64,000 nucleotides of DNA from Streptomyces nanshensis (GTDB lineage: Bacteria > Actinomycetota > Actinomycetes > Streptomycetales > Streptomycetaceae). The notes under the pieces were generated by a model that was not told the DNA's origin, made no database searches, and saw only the letters and a program-made list of their open reading frames with translations. Where the stretch lies: assembly GCF_001751255.1 (NCBI RefSeq), contig NZ_LJGW01000143.1:1-64000 (forward strand). Reading direction: 5' to 3'. Both the position numbers and the translations under genes were made by a program. This document shows positions 9,664 through 18,299 of the stretch, one piece after another (the stretch's first letter is position 1; each line of letters begins with the position of its first letter).

Positions 9664-9891
9664 GTGAACGAACTGCCCACTGCCCGAAAACAATTGGGCT
9701 GGCGGCAAGGCCGTCTCATCGCAGAAATGCGAGGAGCTGCCGCGCACAAGGGCGACCAGCTACCCGCTGACGCGAGCGTGAAGCGCCCAATCGCGAGCTG
9801 GGAGAACGGGCACAGCGTGCCCGACGACTTCTACGGGCCTTTGGTATGCGAGGCGTTGGGAAAGTCGCCAGTCGAGTTGGCGCCCGTGTAA
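9664..9891 (+). CDS. Small XRE-like helix-turn-helix protein
   Basis: The 75-residue product matches the N-terminal DNA-binding part of a Streptomyces regulator group (LGWRQGRLIAEMR helix pair, then VKRPIASWENGHSVPDDFYGPLVCEALGKSPVEL). In that group the longer members continue into a helical repeat region. Here the frame stops right after the HTH, at the point where those longer proteins go on, so it is either a naturally short regulator or a truncated one. GTG start 9664 is preceded by AAGGAG. It is divergent from the membrane protein gene and lies in the low-GC islet. A hairpin (10032-10057) stands 140 bp downstream. Confidence 0.6.
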   Translation: MNELPTARKQLGWRQGRLIAEMRGAAAHKGDQLPADASVKRPIASWENGHSVPDDFYGPLVCEALGKSPVELAPV

Positions 9892-10031
9892 CGGCGGATC
9901 GTCGGACAGCCGAACCAGGGATCCGCCGCATCTGGGAGTCCACCGCCACCCACTGCTCCCGCACCGAAGGGCCCCCACAACCCGCAACTCCACCCGCAGG
10001 CACGCGACTTCACTCGGGCACGAACGAGGGG

Positions 10032-10057
10032 CTGAGCTACGACACGACGTAGCTCAG
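10032..10057. terminator. Perfect 10-bp inverted repeat, terminator-like
   Basis: CTGAGCTACG (10032-10041) and CGTAGCTCAG (10048-10057) are exact inverted copies with a 6-base loop. No T-run follows, which is normal for Streptomyces terminators. It lies between the convergent HTH gene (+) and the RraA gene (-) and can serve both. Confidence 0.5.
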
Positions 10058-10244
10058 TGCGGAACAGGTCGCCGACGCGCCCGCTCCGCGAGTACGCCCG
10101 AGACCGGAAGTGGACGAATCTGCGTCTGCTCAGCGCCGGTTCCAGCACCTTCAATACGACCTGGGCCAGCGAGGATGCGGAGGGCGATCAGGATTCGACG
10201 GTGCCGGTGTCCACCCGCGACGACAACGGGTCGGTGCACCCTTT

Positions 10245-10865
10245 CTATTCGCCGCCGGAGAGGATCTTGTCGACGCGGGCGCGGTGAGCGGCCTCCCACA
10301 TCTCAAGGGACTGGGTGGCCTCCTCGGCCAGTTTCCGTAGAGCGGCAGCGGTCACGGCGTCCCGGCGGTCACGGGGAACCGCGACGACGCCGTCCTCGTC
10401 GGCGACGACGAAGTCGCCCGCCGCCACGTCCACGCCGCCGCACCGCACCTTGGCGCCCAGCGGTGTGACGGCCGTCTTGGCTCCCGGGATCGGGATGACG
10501 CCCCTGGCGTAGACGGGAAACCCCATCGCGCGCACCTCGGCGAGGTCGCGGATCAGGCCGTCGAGCACGAACGCCGCGATCCCGCGGCGCTGGGCGACGG
10601 CGCAGACGTTGCCCCCGGCGAGCGCGTACTCCATGTCGCCGGACTCCACGACGACGACGGAGCCGGGCTCCGCACGGTGAATGGCGGCATGCAGCATGAG
10701 GTTGTCGCCCGGCGGGCACCGCACGGTGAAAGCCGGTCCCGCCGCGCGTGGCGCCGTGGGCCACAGCGGGCGTATCCCGACGTCCATGACCTGGGCGTAC
10801 CCGAGGAGGTCGGCCAGGGTGGTGGTGGGTACGTCCGTGAGACCGGTGGCGGTGTCGTCGTTCAT
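10245..10865 (-). CDS. RraA-family aldolase/decarboxylase-like protein
   Basis: This is a 206-residue RraA/HMG-CHA aldolase-fold protein. Typical segments are a phosphate/oxaloacetate-type pocket near GDNLMLHAAIHRAEPGSVVVVE, then GGNVCAVAQRRGIAAFVLDGLIRDLAEVRAMGFPVYARGVIPIPGA, and the metal-binding VAAGDFVVADEDGVVAVPR. The GxxxxxxxxxGxxxxDGxxRD pattern (GGN...VLDGLIRD) is that of members acting as class II aldolases on 4-hydroxy-4-methyl-2-oxoglutarate or 4-carboxy-4-hydroxy-2-oxoadipate, releasing pyruvate. The RNase E inhibitor RraA has the same fold, and the catalytic RD pair seen here favours an enzyme. The start is ATG 10865 with GGAGGG upstream. It lies 182 bp after xdhC on the same strand, at the far end of the aromatic-acid-type cluster, where a pyruvate-yielding final cleavage would make sense. 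Confidence 0.8.
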   Translation of the reverse strand: MNDDTATGLTDVPTTTLADLLGYAQVMDVGIRPLWPTAPRAAGPAFTVRCPPGDNLMLHAAIHRAEPGSVVVVESGDMEYALAGGNVCAVAQRRGIAAFVLDGLIRDLAEVRAMGFPVYARGVIPIPGAKTAVTPLGAKVRCGGVDVAAGDFVVADEDGVVAVPRDRRDAVTAAALRKLAEEATQSLEMWEAAHRARVDKILSGGE

Positions 10866-11047
10866 GTTCTTTCCCTCCGTACGGGCCGCCGAGGCGGGAA
10901 GCGCGTTCGCACCCCGGCGTGGGGGCGACGGGGACGCGTGCTGTGGGGCTGCGCGTGGCGAAGCCTGCGACGTACGGCCGGTGCCGTGCTCCGGCACACC
11001 CCGGCGTCCGGCTGAGCGGCCTCCGGCCTTGCGGCCGCAGTCCCCGC

Positions 11048-12202
11048 TCACTCCGGCATACCCGGCCGGCGGGAGCCGTCCCCTTCTCCGGCCGTCGTCG
11101 CCAAGGTGCGGTGGATGTCGCCGGACATCCGCGAGAGGCGCTCTCCCGAGCCGCCCCAGCGCTGCGCGATGATCTCCGCCGCTATCGAGACGGCCGTCTC
11201 CTCCGGGGTACGGGCCCCGAGGTCGAGGCCGATCGGAGAGGCGAGCCGCTCCAGGTCGGCGTCCGTCGCGCCGTTCTCCCGCAGCCGGGCCACCCGGTCG
11301 GTGTGGGTACGGCGGCTCCCCATCACGCCGATGTACGAGGCGGGGGTGCGCAACGCGGCGAGCAGCAGCGGTATGTCGAATCTCGGGTCGTGTGTGAGCA
11401 CGCAGATCACGGTGCGCGCGTCCACGGGGGTGCGTGCCAGGTATTCGTGCGGCCACGCCCGTACGACCTCGTCCGCCGCGGGGAAACGTTCGCGGGTGGC
11501 GAAGGCGGGACGCGCGTCGCAGACCGCGACATGGAATCCGAGGAAGGCTCCCATGCGCGCCGTGGCCGCCGCGTAGTCGATCGCGCCGAACACCAGCATC
11601 CGCGGGGGCGGTTGGAAGGACTGCACGAACACCGACACCTCGTCCATCCTGCGCTGCCCTCGCGCCCCGTAGTGGCGGACGTCCGTGGTGCCCTGGGCGA
11701 GGAGACCGCGGGCGTCGTCGTCGACGGCGCCGTCCAGCCACGGGTTGCCGAGGGTGCCGGACGTCTGTCCCGCGGTGACGACCCGTTGCGCGCCGAGCGG
11801 GGCCTCGCCACCCGTGACGGTGGCCACCGTGACCGGCTCGTGCACCGCGATCGCGTTCAGCACATGCGCCAGCGCGTCCTGCGCGGGGCCCGGCGAGTAC
11901 GGCCGGACGAGCACGGACAGTTCGCCCCCGCAGGTCAGGCCCACTGAGAACGCGTCCTCGTCGGCGATGCCGTACACGTGAAAGCTCGCCGTACCGTGCG
12001 CAACGGCCTCAAGGCCCGCCTCGTACACGGCGCCTTCGACGCATCCGCCCGAGATGCTGCCGATCACCCGGCCGTCACCGGTGACGGCCATCACGGCGCC
12101 GGGTCCGCGGGGCGCGCTCCCCCGCACGCCGACCACCGTCGCGAGCGCGAAAGGCATACTCGATTCAATCAGTTCGCGTAGCTGCGGCAGGATCTCACGC
12201 AT
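11048..12202 (-). CDS. XdhC/CoxI-family molybdenum cofactor maturation protein
   Basis: The 384-residue protein belongs to the XdhC/CoxI/CoxF family, which binds and finishes (sulfurates) the molybdenum cofactor for xanthine-dehydrogenase-type enzymes. The N-terminal CoxI domain shows GSAPRGPGAVMAV, SISGGCVEGAVYE and LTCGGELSVLV. The C-terminal Rossmann-like XdhC domain shows MLVFGAIDYAAATARMGAFLGFHVAVCDARPAF, then ICVLTHDPRFDIPLLLAALRTPASYIGVMGSRRT. The start is ATG 12202 (MREILPQL); the upstream extension is not family-like. It serves the three-subunit hydroxylase at 14965-18940 by inference. It is divergent from the GntR gene, with the two 5' ends only about 100 bp apart. Confidence 0.9.
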   Translation of the reverse strand: MREILPQLRELIESSMPFALATVVGVRGSAPRGPGAVMAVTGDGRVIGSISGGCVEGAVYEAGLEAVAHGTASFHVYGIADEDAFSVGLTCGGELSVLVRPYSPGPAQDALAHVLNAIAVHEPVTVATVTGGEAPLGAQRVVTAGQTSGTLGNPWLDGAVDDDARGLLAQGTTDVRHYGARGQRRMDEVSVFVQSFQPPPRMLVFGAIDYAAATARMGAFLGFHVAVCDARPAFATRERFPAADEVVRAWPHEYLARTPVDARTVICVLTHDPRFDIPLLLAALRTPASYIGVMGSRRTHTDRVARLRENGATDADLERLASPIGLDLGARTPEETAVSIAAEIIAQRWGGSGERLSRMSGDIHRTLATTAGEGDGSRRPGMPE

Positions 12203-12268
12203 CGGTGCCTGCTCCCGTAACGGGGTTGGGTCGCGGATGGACGAATCGGTGCACGGAGGAGGGGACAG

Positions 12269-12313
12269 ATGCGGGTGGCCGATGCCGGGTCCGCGGGTGG
12301 TGGCCGCCGATGA
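12269..12313 (+). CDS. Possible 14-residue leader peptide coupled to the GntR gene
   Basis: A strong ribosome site (GGAGGAGGGGAC, 12255-12266) is followed by ATG 12269 and 14 codons. The TGA stop (12311-12313) overlaps the ATG (12310) of the GntR gene. The GntR start itself has no good ribosome site, so coupling through this small frame is a reasonable reading. No family similarity is expected at this length. Confidence 0.4.
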   Translation: MRVADAGSAGGGRR

Positions 12314-13086
12314 CCGGCGAGGACGGCGAGGACGGCGAGGAGCGGGCGGACGCCGCGCTGACGCGGGGCGCCCTCGACCGACCGGGGCTGACGCCGGGTG
12401 AACGCGAGATCCTGCGAGTGCTGGGCCGGACCGAGGACCCGGGCGGTGTCGGCACACGGATCCTGGTCTCCGTCGGTGCCTCGATCATCAACGGCAGGCT
12501 GAAGCCCGGCGACGACCTCAACTCCGTCGATCTCGCACGGCGGTTCCGCAGCAGCCGCACACCGGTCAGGGAGGCGCTCGCGGCTCTGGAGCGCGAGGGT
12601 CTGGTCGAGATCGCTGCCCGTAAGCGTCCCCGCGTGCGCAGCATGGACATCCACGAGGTCCGGGAGATGTACGAGCTGCGCGGCGAGCTGTACGGCCTGG
12701 TCAGCAGACGCATCGTCCGGCACTGCACGGACGGGCAGCTGGACGAGCTGCACGAGGCGCAGGCCGATCTGGAAGCCGCGGCGGAGGCCGGTGACCCCGA
12801 GCGCTTCTTCTGGCTGGTCGTCGGCTTCCGCAACACCGAGGCACGGCTGGCGGCGAACGAGACGGTGCGCGGCGTCCTGGACTCCATCGGGATCAGAACG
12901 CTGCAACTGCGCCACCTCAGCCTGTCGTTGCCCGGCCGCATGCAGACGTCCGCCGAGGACCACCGACGACTGCTGAAGGCATACACGGACCGCGAGGCGG
13001 ACCTCGCGGCGGCGCTCAACCGCTCCATCGTCCGGCGTGGTCTCGCGGCGGTGGAGGGCTCGGGCTGGACCGGCTCCGCCGGCTGA
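12310..13086 (+). CDS. GntR-family (FCD subfamily) transcriptional regulator
   Basis: The 258-residue repressor-type protein has an N-terminal winged helix (LVSVGASIINGRLKPGDDLNSVDLARRFRSSRTPVREALAALEREGLVEI, about residues 53-103). A C-terminal all-helical FCD ligand domain follows (MYELRGELYGLVSRRIV; then ERFFWLVVGFRNTEARLAANE; ending LKAYTDREADLAAALNRSIVRRGL). It is closely similar over its whole length to the GntR protein at 18937-19668. Shared blocks include GDDLNSV-LAR-F-SSRTPVREAL, LQLRHLSLSLPGR and SGWTG near the end. ATG 12310 was chosen as the start although an open frame reaches back to 12205, because 12205 would sit 2 bp from the divergent xdhC start. It sits inside the catabolic cluster and probably controls it. 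Confidence 0.85.
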   Translation: MTGEDGEDGEERADAALTRGALDRPGLTPGEREILRVLGRTEDPGGVGTRILVSVGASIINGRLKPGDDLNSVDLARRFRSSRTPVREALAALEREGLVEIAARKRPRVRSMDIHEVREMYELRGELYGLVSRRIVRHCTDGQLDELHEAQADLEAAAEAGDPERFFWLVVGFRNTEARLAANETVRGVLDSIGIRTLQLRHLSLSLPGRMQTSAEDHRRLLKAYTDREADLAAALNRSIVRRGLAAVEGSGWTGSAG

Positions 13087-13101
13087 CCGCGCGGCGAGAG
13101 C

Positions 13102-13121
13102 CGGGAGCGCCGGGCCTCCCG
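13102..13121. terminator. Small hairpin between convergent genes
   Basis: CGGGAG (13102-13107) and CTCCCG (13116-13121) form a 6-bp stem with an 8-base loop. It lies exactly between the GntR stop (+) and the amidohydrolase stop (-). Confidence 0.35.
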
Positions 13122-14129
13122 TCATGTCGGCTCCTGCCCGAACAGCTCCCCCGCACTCAGTATCCGGGCCCGCGCCGGCCCGTCCGGTTCCAGCGCGTCC
13201 AGCGCCTGGAGCGGGCGGTCGACGCGCATCGGGAAGGGGTAGTCGCTGCCCAGCACGACCCGGCCCGGTCCGGCGAAATCCAGGAGGTGGCGCAGGGCGC
13301 CGTCGTCGTGCAGGACGGTGTCGAAGTACAGGCGGCCGGCCAGCCGGCGCGGGCTGAGCGTGCCCGACGCGCGGGCGCCGGGCGGTGCCGCCGTGAAGCC
13401 CCGGTCGAGGCGCCCCATCTGGTACGGGAGGAACCCGCCGCCGTGCACGAGGAGGACCCGCAGCCGGGGATGGGCCTCCAGCACGCCGCCGAGCAGCAGT
13501 GCCGCCGCCGCGAACGTCGTCTCCGAGGGGTTGCCGACCAGGATGTGCAGGAACAGCCGCCGCATCCGTTCCGGCACCTCAAGCTCCGCCGGGTGCACGA
13601 TCACCGGCACGTCGAGGTCCTCCGCCGCCCGCCAGAACGGCTCGAACATCGGCTCGTCCAGGCCCTGTTCGCCCACGCGGGCACCGATCTGGACGGCTTC
13701 GTGCCCCAGCTCCGTGACGGCGCGGCGCAGCTCCCGGGCCGCGGACTCCGGCGCCTGGAGCGGCACGGCCGCCGCGATCCGGAACCGGTCGGGGTACGCG
13801 GCGCGCAGCGCGGCGGCGGAGTCGTTCTGCACCCGGGCCAGCCACAGGCCGTCCTCGGGCGGCAGGTCGTACCCGGCAAGGTCCATCCACGGGGCGACGA
13901 GTTGCGTGTCGATCCCGGCCGCCGTCATCCACTCCAGGCGCGCCGTCACATCGGTGAGCGGCGGGATCAGCGGCAGCCCGCTGCGCCGGCCGCCGACCTC
14001 GACGCGGGTGACGGGCCCGCCGGCCGTATCGGCGGTGACCAGCCGGACCCCGTGGGCCGCGCCCTCGTCGCGGATACGGTCCACGGCGTGCGTGCCCACG
14101 TGGTGGGCGTGGACGTCGACGACGGTCAC
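13122..14129 (-). CDS. Amidohydrolase (amidohydrolase_2/ACMSD-like)
   Basis: The 335-residue TIM-barrel metal hydrolase has an N-terminal metal-binding HxH (VDVHAHHVG, His6/His8). A further histidine lies in VIVHPAEL, another in LLVHGGGFLPYQMGRLDRG, and the late Asp stands in VVLGSDYPFPM. This is the pattern of the ACMSD/2-pyrone-4,6-dicarboxylate hydrolase/gamma-resorcylate decarboxylase group. Members decarboxylate or hydrolyse aromatic and ring-opened acids. The gene starts at GTG 14129, which overlaps the stop of the alpha/beta hydrolase gene by 4 bases (GTGA), so the two are translationally coupled. It is the last gene of the long minus-strand operon. The substrate cannot be read from sequence. 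Confidence 0.82.
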   Translation of the reverse strand: MTVVDVHAHHVGTHAVDRIRDEGAAHGVRLVTADTAGGPVTRVEVGGRRSGLPLIPPLTDVTARLEWMTAAGIDTQLVAPWMDLAGYDLPPEDGLWLARVQNDSAAALRAAYPDRFRIAAAVPLQAPESAARELRRAVTELGHEAVQIGARVGEQGLDEPMFEPFWRAAEDLDVPVIVHPAELEVPERMRRLFLHILVGNPSETTFAAAALLLGGVLEAHPRLRVLLVHGGGFLPYQMGRLDRGFTAAPPGARASGTLSPRRLAGRLYFDTVLHDDGALRHLLDFAGPGRVVLGSDYPFPMRVDRPLQALDALEPDGPARARILSAGELFGQEPT

Positions 14130-14968
14130 GAGGCGGCTCCGGGGCCGGAAGCCGGCGCGTGACATGTCAGCGCTTCCAGCGAGGCGACGACGGCTTCCGG
14201 GTTCTCCAGCGGGGTCAGGTGGCGCGTACCGGGTACGACGGTCGCGGCGCCGGCGCCGGTCAGAGCGGCGAGCTCCTGCGCCATGGCGGGCGGTGTGGCC
14301 CGGTCGTCCTCGCCGACGAGGACGGCCGTCGGGTGCGTGGCCCCGGACAGGGACGTCCGCAGGTCGGCGGCGCCGAGCATGGCGCACGTCGCCTCGTAGG
14401 CGTGGATGTCGTTGCCGGTGAAGACCTCCGCCAGACGCTCCATCAGCTCCGGCTCCCGTTCGCGGAACGCATCGCCGAACCAGCGCGTGAGCTGGAAAGG
14501 GACCAACGCGGCGAGCCCGTCACGCCGCGCCTTGGCGGCACGGTCGGCCCAGTCGGCCGCCGCGGTCGGCCCGTACCAGGCGGTGGTGTCGATCAACAGG
14601 GCCCCCCGGGTACGGTCGCGATGACGTGCGGAGAACGCCTGGGCGACGCAGCCGCCCATCGAGCACCCGGCGACGACGGCGTCCCGCCAGCCGAGGTGGT
14701 CGAGGAGACCGGCGAGGTCGTCGGCGAACTGGCCGGTGTCGTACGGGCCTTCGGGCCGTTCCGAGCGGCCGTGGCCCCGGCAGTCGTACACGAGGATCTC
14801 GGTCTCGTCCGCGAGGAGCGGGATCACGCGTGACCACAGCGACCTGTCGAGAGCCAGGCTGTGCACGAACGCGATCCGGGGTGCGCCCTCGGAGGCGGGC
14901 ATGTGTGTGTACGAGAGGCGGACGCCGTCGCGCGTGCGCGCCTCGCCGTCGACCATGGTGCGCGTCAT
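14126..14968 (-). CDS. Alpha/beta-fold hydrolase
   Basis: The 280-residue protein has the nucleophile elbow AGCSMGGCVAQ (Ser near residue 105). An oxyanion-side motif stands in IAFVHSLALDRSLW. An acidic residue in TAVLVGEDDRATPP and the late histidine in VPGTRHLTPLENP complete the triad. The closest resemblance by pattern is to the 3-oxoadipate enol-lactonase/C-C hydrolase type (MhpC, PcaD) used in ring-cleavage pathways, but many other esters are possible. The start is ATG 14968, overlapping the FAD-subunit stop by 4 bases (ATGA). It lies between the molybdenum hydroxylase and the amidohydrolase, consistent with hydrolysis of a ring-opened or lactone/lactam product. Confidence 0.82.
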   Translation of the reverse strand: MTRTMVDGEARTRDGVRLSYTHMPASEGAPRIAFVHSLALDRSLWSRVIPLLADETEILVYDCRGHGRSERPEGPYDTGQFADDLAGLLDHLGWRDAVVAGCSMGGCVAQAFSARHRDRTRGALLIDTTAWYGPTAAADWADRAAKARRDGLAALVPFQLTRWFGDAFREREPELMERLAEVFTGNDIHAYEATCAMLGAADLRTSLSGATHPTAVLVGEDDRATPPAMAQELAALTGAGAATVVPGTRHLTPLENPEAVVASLEALTCHAPASGPGAAS

Positions 14969-15888
14969 CGGTCTTCCTCCTGGCGGTGCTCGGTGTTCCG
15001 GGCCCGGTGGGCCGCCTCGGTGAGCGCGCGGCGCGAGAACTCCTCGATCATGTGCGTCTTGTACGCGGCCGATCCCTTCACGTCGTCGTACGGCCGGGTC
15101 TCGGCCGCCGCCGTGTGCGCCGCCTCGTCGATGAGCCCGGTGTCGACGGGCCGGCCGAGCAGTGGGCTCAGGCCGACCGCGACGGGCCCGCCCTCGACCG
15201 AACCGACGGCGAGCGTCAGGCGGGCCGCCGAGCCGTCGCCGGCCAGGGTGACGGTGGCGGCGACGTGGACGCACGCGTACTCCCACACTCCGCGAGCGAG
15301 GAACTTGCGGTACGCGGAACCGGTCCTGCCGTGCTTCGGATCGCGCGGCGGCAGGACGACGCTTTCGATCAGCTCGCCGGGGCGGAGCCCGTCCGGTCCG
15401 GCGAGGCCGTCCACGGCGAGTGTCCGCGTGCCGTTCGCGCCGCGGACGCGGAGGGTGGCGCCGGCTGCGGTGAGTGCGACGGGCGGGTCGTGCGTGTCGT
15501 CGCGGGCGGCGATGTTCCCACCGATGGTGACGAGTCTGCGGATACGGCCGGTGGCGACGACCCCGCACGCCTCCGCGACCACGGGCCAGGCACGCGTGAG
15601 CGCGTCACTGGCCGCGCACGAGGCGAGAGTCGTACCCGCGCCGACGACGATCCGGTCGTCCTCCTGGCGTATCGAGGACAGGCCGGGCAGGCCGGTGACC
15701 GAGACCAGTGTCCCGGGCACGGGGGTGCGGTGGTGCCGGGCGAGGGTGTGGCCGACGCCGCCGCCGAGTACGGCGGTGCCGTCGGACGCGAGCAGGGCCA
15801 GGGCCTCGTCGAGGGTGCGGGGTACGACGACGGAGACGGGTGGACGGGGCGCGTCCACGGGGGCGGGCCCCGGTGCGAGCGTGCTCAT
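14965..15888 (-). CDS. Molybdenum hydroxylase, FAD-binding medium subunit
   Basis: The 307-residue CoxM/XdhB-type subunit carries FAD between the iron-sulfur subunit and the electron acceptor. Visible FAD-binding segments are GTAVLGGGVGHTLARH (about residues 37-52) and VTIGGNIAARDD (about 119-130). The C-terminal CO-dehydrogenase-flavoprotein-like domain follows (VWEYACVHVAATVTL; then TRPYDDVKGSAAYKTHMIEEFSRRAL). It is the third subunit gene of the L-M-S set, in order S-L-M in the direction of transcription. It overlaps the large-subunit stop by 4 bases. Length is normal for the family. Confidence 0.92.
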   Translation of the reverse strand: MSTLAPGPAPVDAPRPPVSVVVPRTLDEALALLASDGTAVLGGGVGHTLARHHRTPVPGTLVSVTGLPGLSSIRQEDDRIVVGAGTTLASCAASDALTRAWPVVAEACGVVATGRIRRLVTIGGNIAARDDTHDPPVALTAAGATLRVRGANGTRTLAVDGLAGPDGLRPGELIESVVLPPRDPKHGRTGSAYRKFLARGVWEYACVHVAATVTLAGDGSAARLTLAVGSVEGGPVAVGLSPLLGRPVDTGLIDEAAHTAAAETRPYDDVKGSAAYKTHMIEEFSRRALTEAAHRARNTEHRQEEDR

Positions 15889-18299
15889 CGGCCTTCCTTC
15901 TCGTCGGCTGAGGCGGCCGGTTCCCTCGTCGCGCCGCCGGGCCCTGCCGTGTCGGTACGGTCCGCCGCGGCGGACCCAGCGGTGTCCTCGCGCATGCCCC
16001 AGAACACCTTCTCCGCCGTGATGGGCAGCTCCTGGACCCGTACGCCCACCGCGTCCGCGACGGCGCTCGCGATGATCGAGGGAACCGGGTCGAGCGAGAT
16101 CTCGCCGACGCCCTTGGCGCCGAAAGGCCCCGTCGGCTCGTAGGAGTCGGCGAATCCGATGTGCATCTTCCGCGGCATGAGCCCGGCCGTCGGGAGTTTG
16201 TAGTCCGAATAGTTGGGACGGGTCGGGGCGCCGTTCCGCCAGGCGAACCGTTCGGTGAGGGCCATGCCGAGGCCCTGAGCGATGCCGCCCTCCACCTGGC
16301 CCTCGGCCAGGGGCGGGTTGAGGACCGTGCCGCAGTCGACGACGGCGGACAGCTCCGTGACCGTGACGGCGCCGGTCTCCGGATCGACCTCCACCTCGGC
16401 CGCCTCGGCGGCGAAGTTGTAGGCGCCGGACTCGTTTCCGTACCGGGACTGGTCGGGGAACTCGGAGGGATTGTCGAACGAGCCCACCCCGACGACGGGT
16501 TGTCCGTTCGGCCGGTACAGCTCAGCCCGTACGACGGTGCCGACCGGTGAGGACACCGGGCCCTGCCCGTCGGCATCGGCCGGACCGTGGATCACGCCGT
16601 CCGCGACCCACAGTTGGGAGGCGGGCCTGCCCAACTGGCGTGCGGCCGCTTCGAGAAGCTGCCGGCACGCCTGCTCGGCGGCGCGCTTCACGGCGTTGCC
16701 CGCGACGTAGGTGACGCGGCTGGCGAGCGCGCCCAGCGCGTGTGTCGTGAGGTCGGTGTCGGGGCGGGACACGGAGACGTCGGCGACGGCGACGCCCAGT
16801 TCGGCGGCGGTGATCTGGGCGAGGGTGGTGCGTGCGCCGGTGCCGATCTCGCCCTCGCCGACGATGACCGAGGCGCGTCCGTCCTCCGTGAGTCGCACGA
16901 TCGCCGAGCTGCCGTCGTAGTCGCCGAAGCTGCGGCGGCCCGACACATGGACGCTGACGCCCATCGCGAGGCCGCGGTGGGGAGCCGGGTTCGCGCGCTT
17001 GCCGTGCCAGTCGATCGCCTCGGCGGCCTTGCTGATGCACTGCTTCAGCTCGCAGCTCGTGATCCGGTGGTTGTGCGGGGAGACGCTGCCGGTCTCCACG
17101 GCGTTGAGGAGGAACAGGTCGGGCACCTCGATGCCGAGCTCCTCGGCCGCCAGGTCCCACGCCTGGCCGACGGCCCAGTCCGCCGACGGGTTGCCGAAGC
17201 CGCGGAAGGCGCCCGTGGGCACGAGATTCGTGTACACGAGCCGCGAATGCGCCTTCACCGCACGGTAGTTGAAGAGCGCGTCGTGCCGTACGGTCGCCGC
17301 CCCGAGCACCGCCTGTGCCTTCCCGGTGTAGGCGCCGTTGTCGGCGATCACCGTGATGTCCTTGGCGGTGACGAGGCCGGACGCGGTGAAGCCGAGCTTG
17401 ACGCGGTAGCGCATCGGGATGCGGGGGCGGCTCGCGAGGAACTCCTCCTCGCGGGTGTTCACCATCTGCACCGCCCTGCCCGTCCTCCGGGCCAGAATCG
17501 CGCAGATCACGGATGTGTTGTCGTCGCCCGACTTGCCGCCGAATCCGCCGCCGATCTCGGTCTGTACGACACGGACGGCACGCAGCGGCAGGCCGAGCGC
17601 CGTCGCGTACCGCTGCCGGGCCAGGAACGGCGTCTGCGTGTTGACCCACATCGAGACCCGGTCCTGCGACCACTCGGCGGTGCAGCCGATGGTCTCGATG
17701 GACCCGTGCCACTGGCGGGCGGTCTGCCAGACGCCCTCGACGACCACGTCGCTGCGCTCGAACCACTGCTCGGCGCCGCCGCGGTCGAAGGAGAACTCGT
17801 GAGCCACGTTGCCCGCTGCGTCCTCGTGCACGAGCGGCGCGCCGTCGGCGAGCGCCTCGTCCAGGGAGAGCACGGCGGGCAGCGGCTCGTACGCGACGGA
17901 GATCAGCTCGCACGCGCGGCGCGCCGTCTCCAGGTCCCGGGCGGCGACGGCGGCGACCTCGTCCCCCACGTACCGGACCCGGTCGACGGCCAGCGGATAC
18001 AGATCGGGCCGGAACGCGCCCCACTTGATCTTTGCCGTGTCCTCACCCGTGATGACGGCGTGCACCCCGGGCAGCCGTTCGGCGCGCGAGGTGTCGACCG
18101 ACAGGACGCGGGCGTGCGGGTGCGGGGAGCGCAGGACCGCGCCGTAGAGCATCCTGGGCAGCCGGGTGTCGGCAGCGTACGAAGCGCGACCCGACACCTT
18201 CTCCACGGCGTCGATCCGCTCCACCGCGCTGCCGATGAGCGGGGGCAGCACGGCCCTGCCGAGGTCGAGCCCGGTCGGAGGGGCTTCGGTCGTGGACAT
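15885..18299 (-). CDS. Molybdenum hydroxylase, molybdopterin-binding large subunit
   Basis: The 804-residue catalytic subunit is of the xanthine dehydrogenase/aldehyde oxidase family. It has an N-terminal Ald_Xan_dh_C domain (VEKVSGRASYAADTRLPRMLYGAVLRSPHPHARV). The molybdopterin domain follows with QTEIGGGFGGKSG, VPTGAFRGFGNPSADW, VGEGEIGTGARTTLAQI and the catalytic glutamate in GAKGVGEISLDPVPS. The CO-dehydrogenase signature AYxCSFR is replaced by GAFRGFGNP, so it is not a CO dehydrogenase. A hydroxylase for an N-heterocycle, aldehyde or CoA-thioester fits better. A short Ala/Asp-rich tail is dispensable-looking. It is coupled to the small subunit (one-base overlap at 18299) and to the FAD subunit. 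Confidence 0.93.
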   Translation of the reverse strand: MSTTEAPPTGLDLGRAVLPPLIGSAVERIDAVEKVSGRASYAADTRLPRMLYGAVLRSPHPHARVLSVDTSRAERLPGVHAVITGEDTAKIKWGAFRPDLYPLAVDRVRYVGDEVAAVAARDLETARRACELISVAYEPLPAVLSLDEALADGAPLVHEDAAGNVAHEFSFDRGGAEQWFERSDVVVEGVWQTARQWHGSIETIGCTAEWSQDRVSMWVNTQTPFLARQRYATALGLPLRAVRVVQTEIGGGFGGKSGDDNTSVICAILARRTGRAVQMVNTREEEFLASRPRIPMRYRVKLGFTASGLVTAKDITVIADNGAYTGKAQAVLGAATVRHDALFNYRAVKAHSRLVYTNLVPTGAFRGFGNPSADWAVGQAWDLAAEELGIEVPDLFLLNAVETGSVSPHNHRITSCELKQCISKAAEAIDWHGKRANPAPHRGLAMGVSVHVSGRRSFGDYDGSSAIVRLTEDGRASVIVGEGEIGTGARTTLAQITAAELGVAVADVSVSRPDTDLTTHALGALASRVTYVAGNAVKRAAEQACRQLLEAAARQLGRPASQLWVADGVIHGPADADGQGPVSSPVGTVVRAELYRPNGQPVVGVGSFDNPSEFPDQSRYGNESGAYNFAAEAAEVEVDPETGAVTVTELSAVVDCGTVLNPPLAEGQVEGGIAQGLGMALTERFAWRNGAPTRPNYSDYKLPTAGLMPRKMHIGFADSYEPTGPFGAKGVGEISLDPVPSIIASAVADAVGVRVQELPITAEKVFWGMREDTAGSAAADRTDTAGPGGATREPAASADEKEGR

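Noticed and set aside
8164-10245. A complete integrative element at tRNA-Arg
   Set aside because: I looked for an integrase, excision gene and a second copy of the tRNA 3' end and found none. Only the composition shift remains.
15885-18299. Carbon monoxide dehydrogenase large subunit
   Set aside because: The overall CoxL-type layout fits, but the active-site signature AYxCSFR is replaced by GAFRGFGNP, so a different hydroxylase is more likely.
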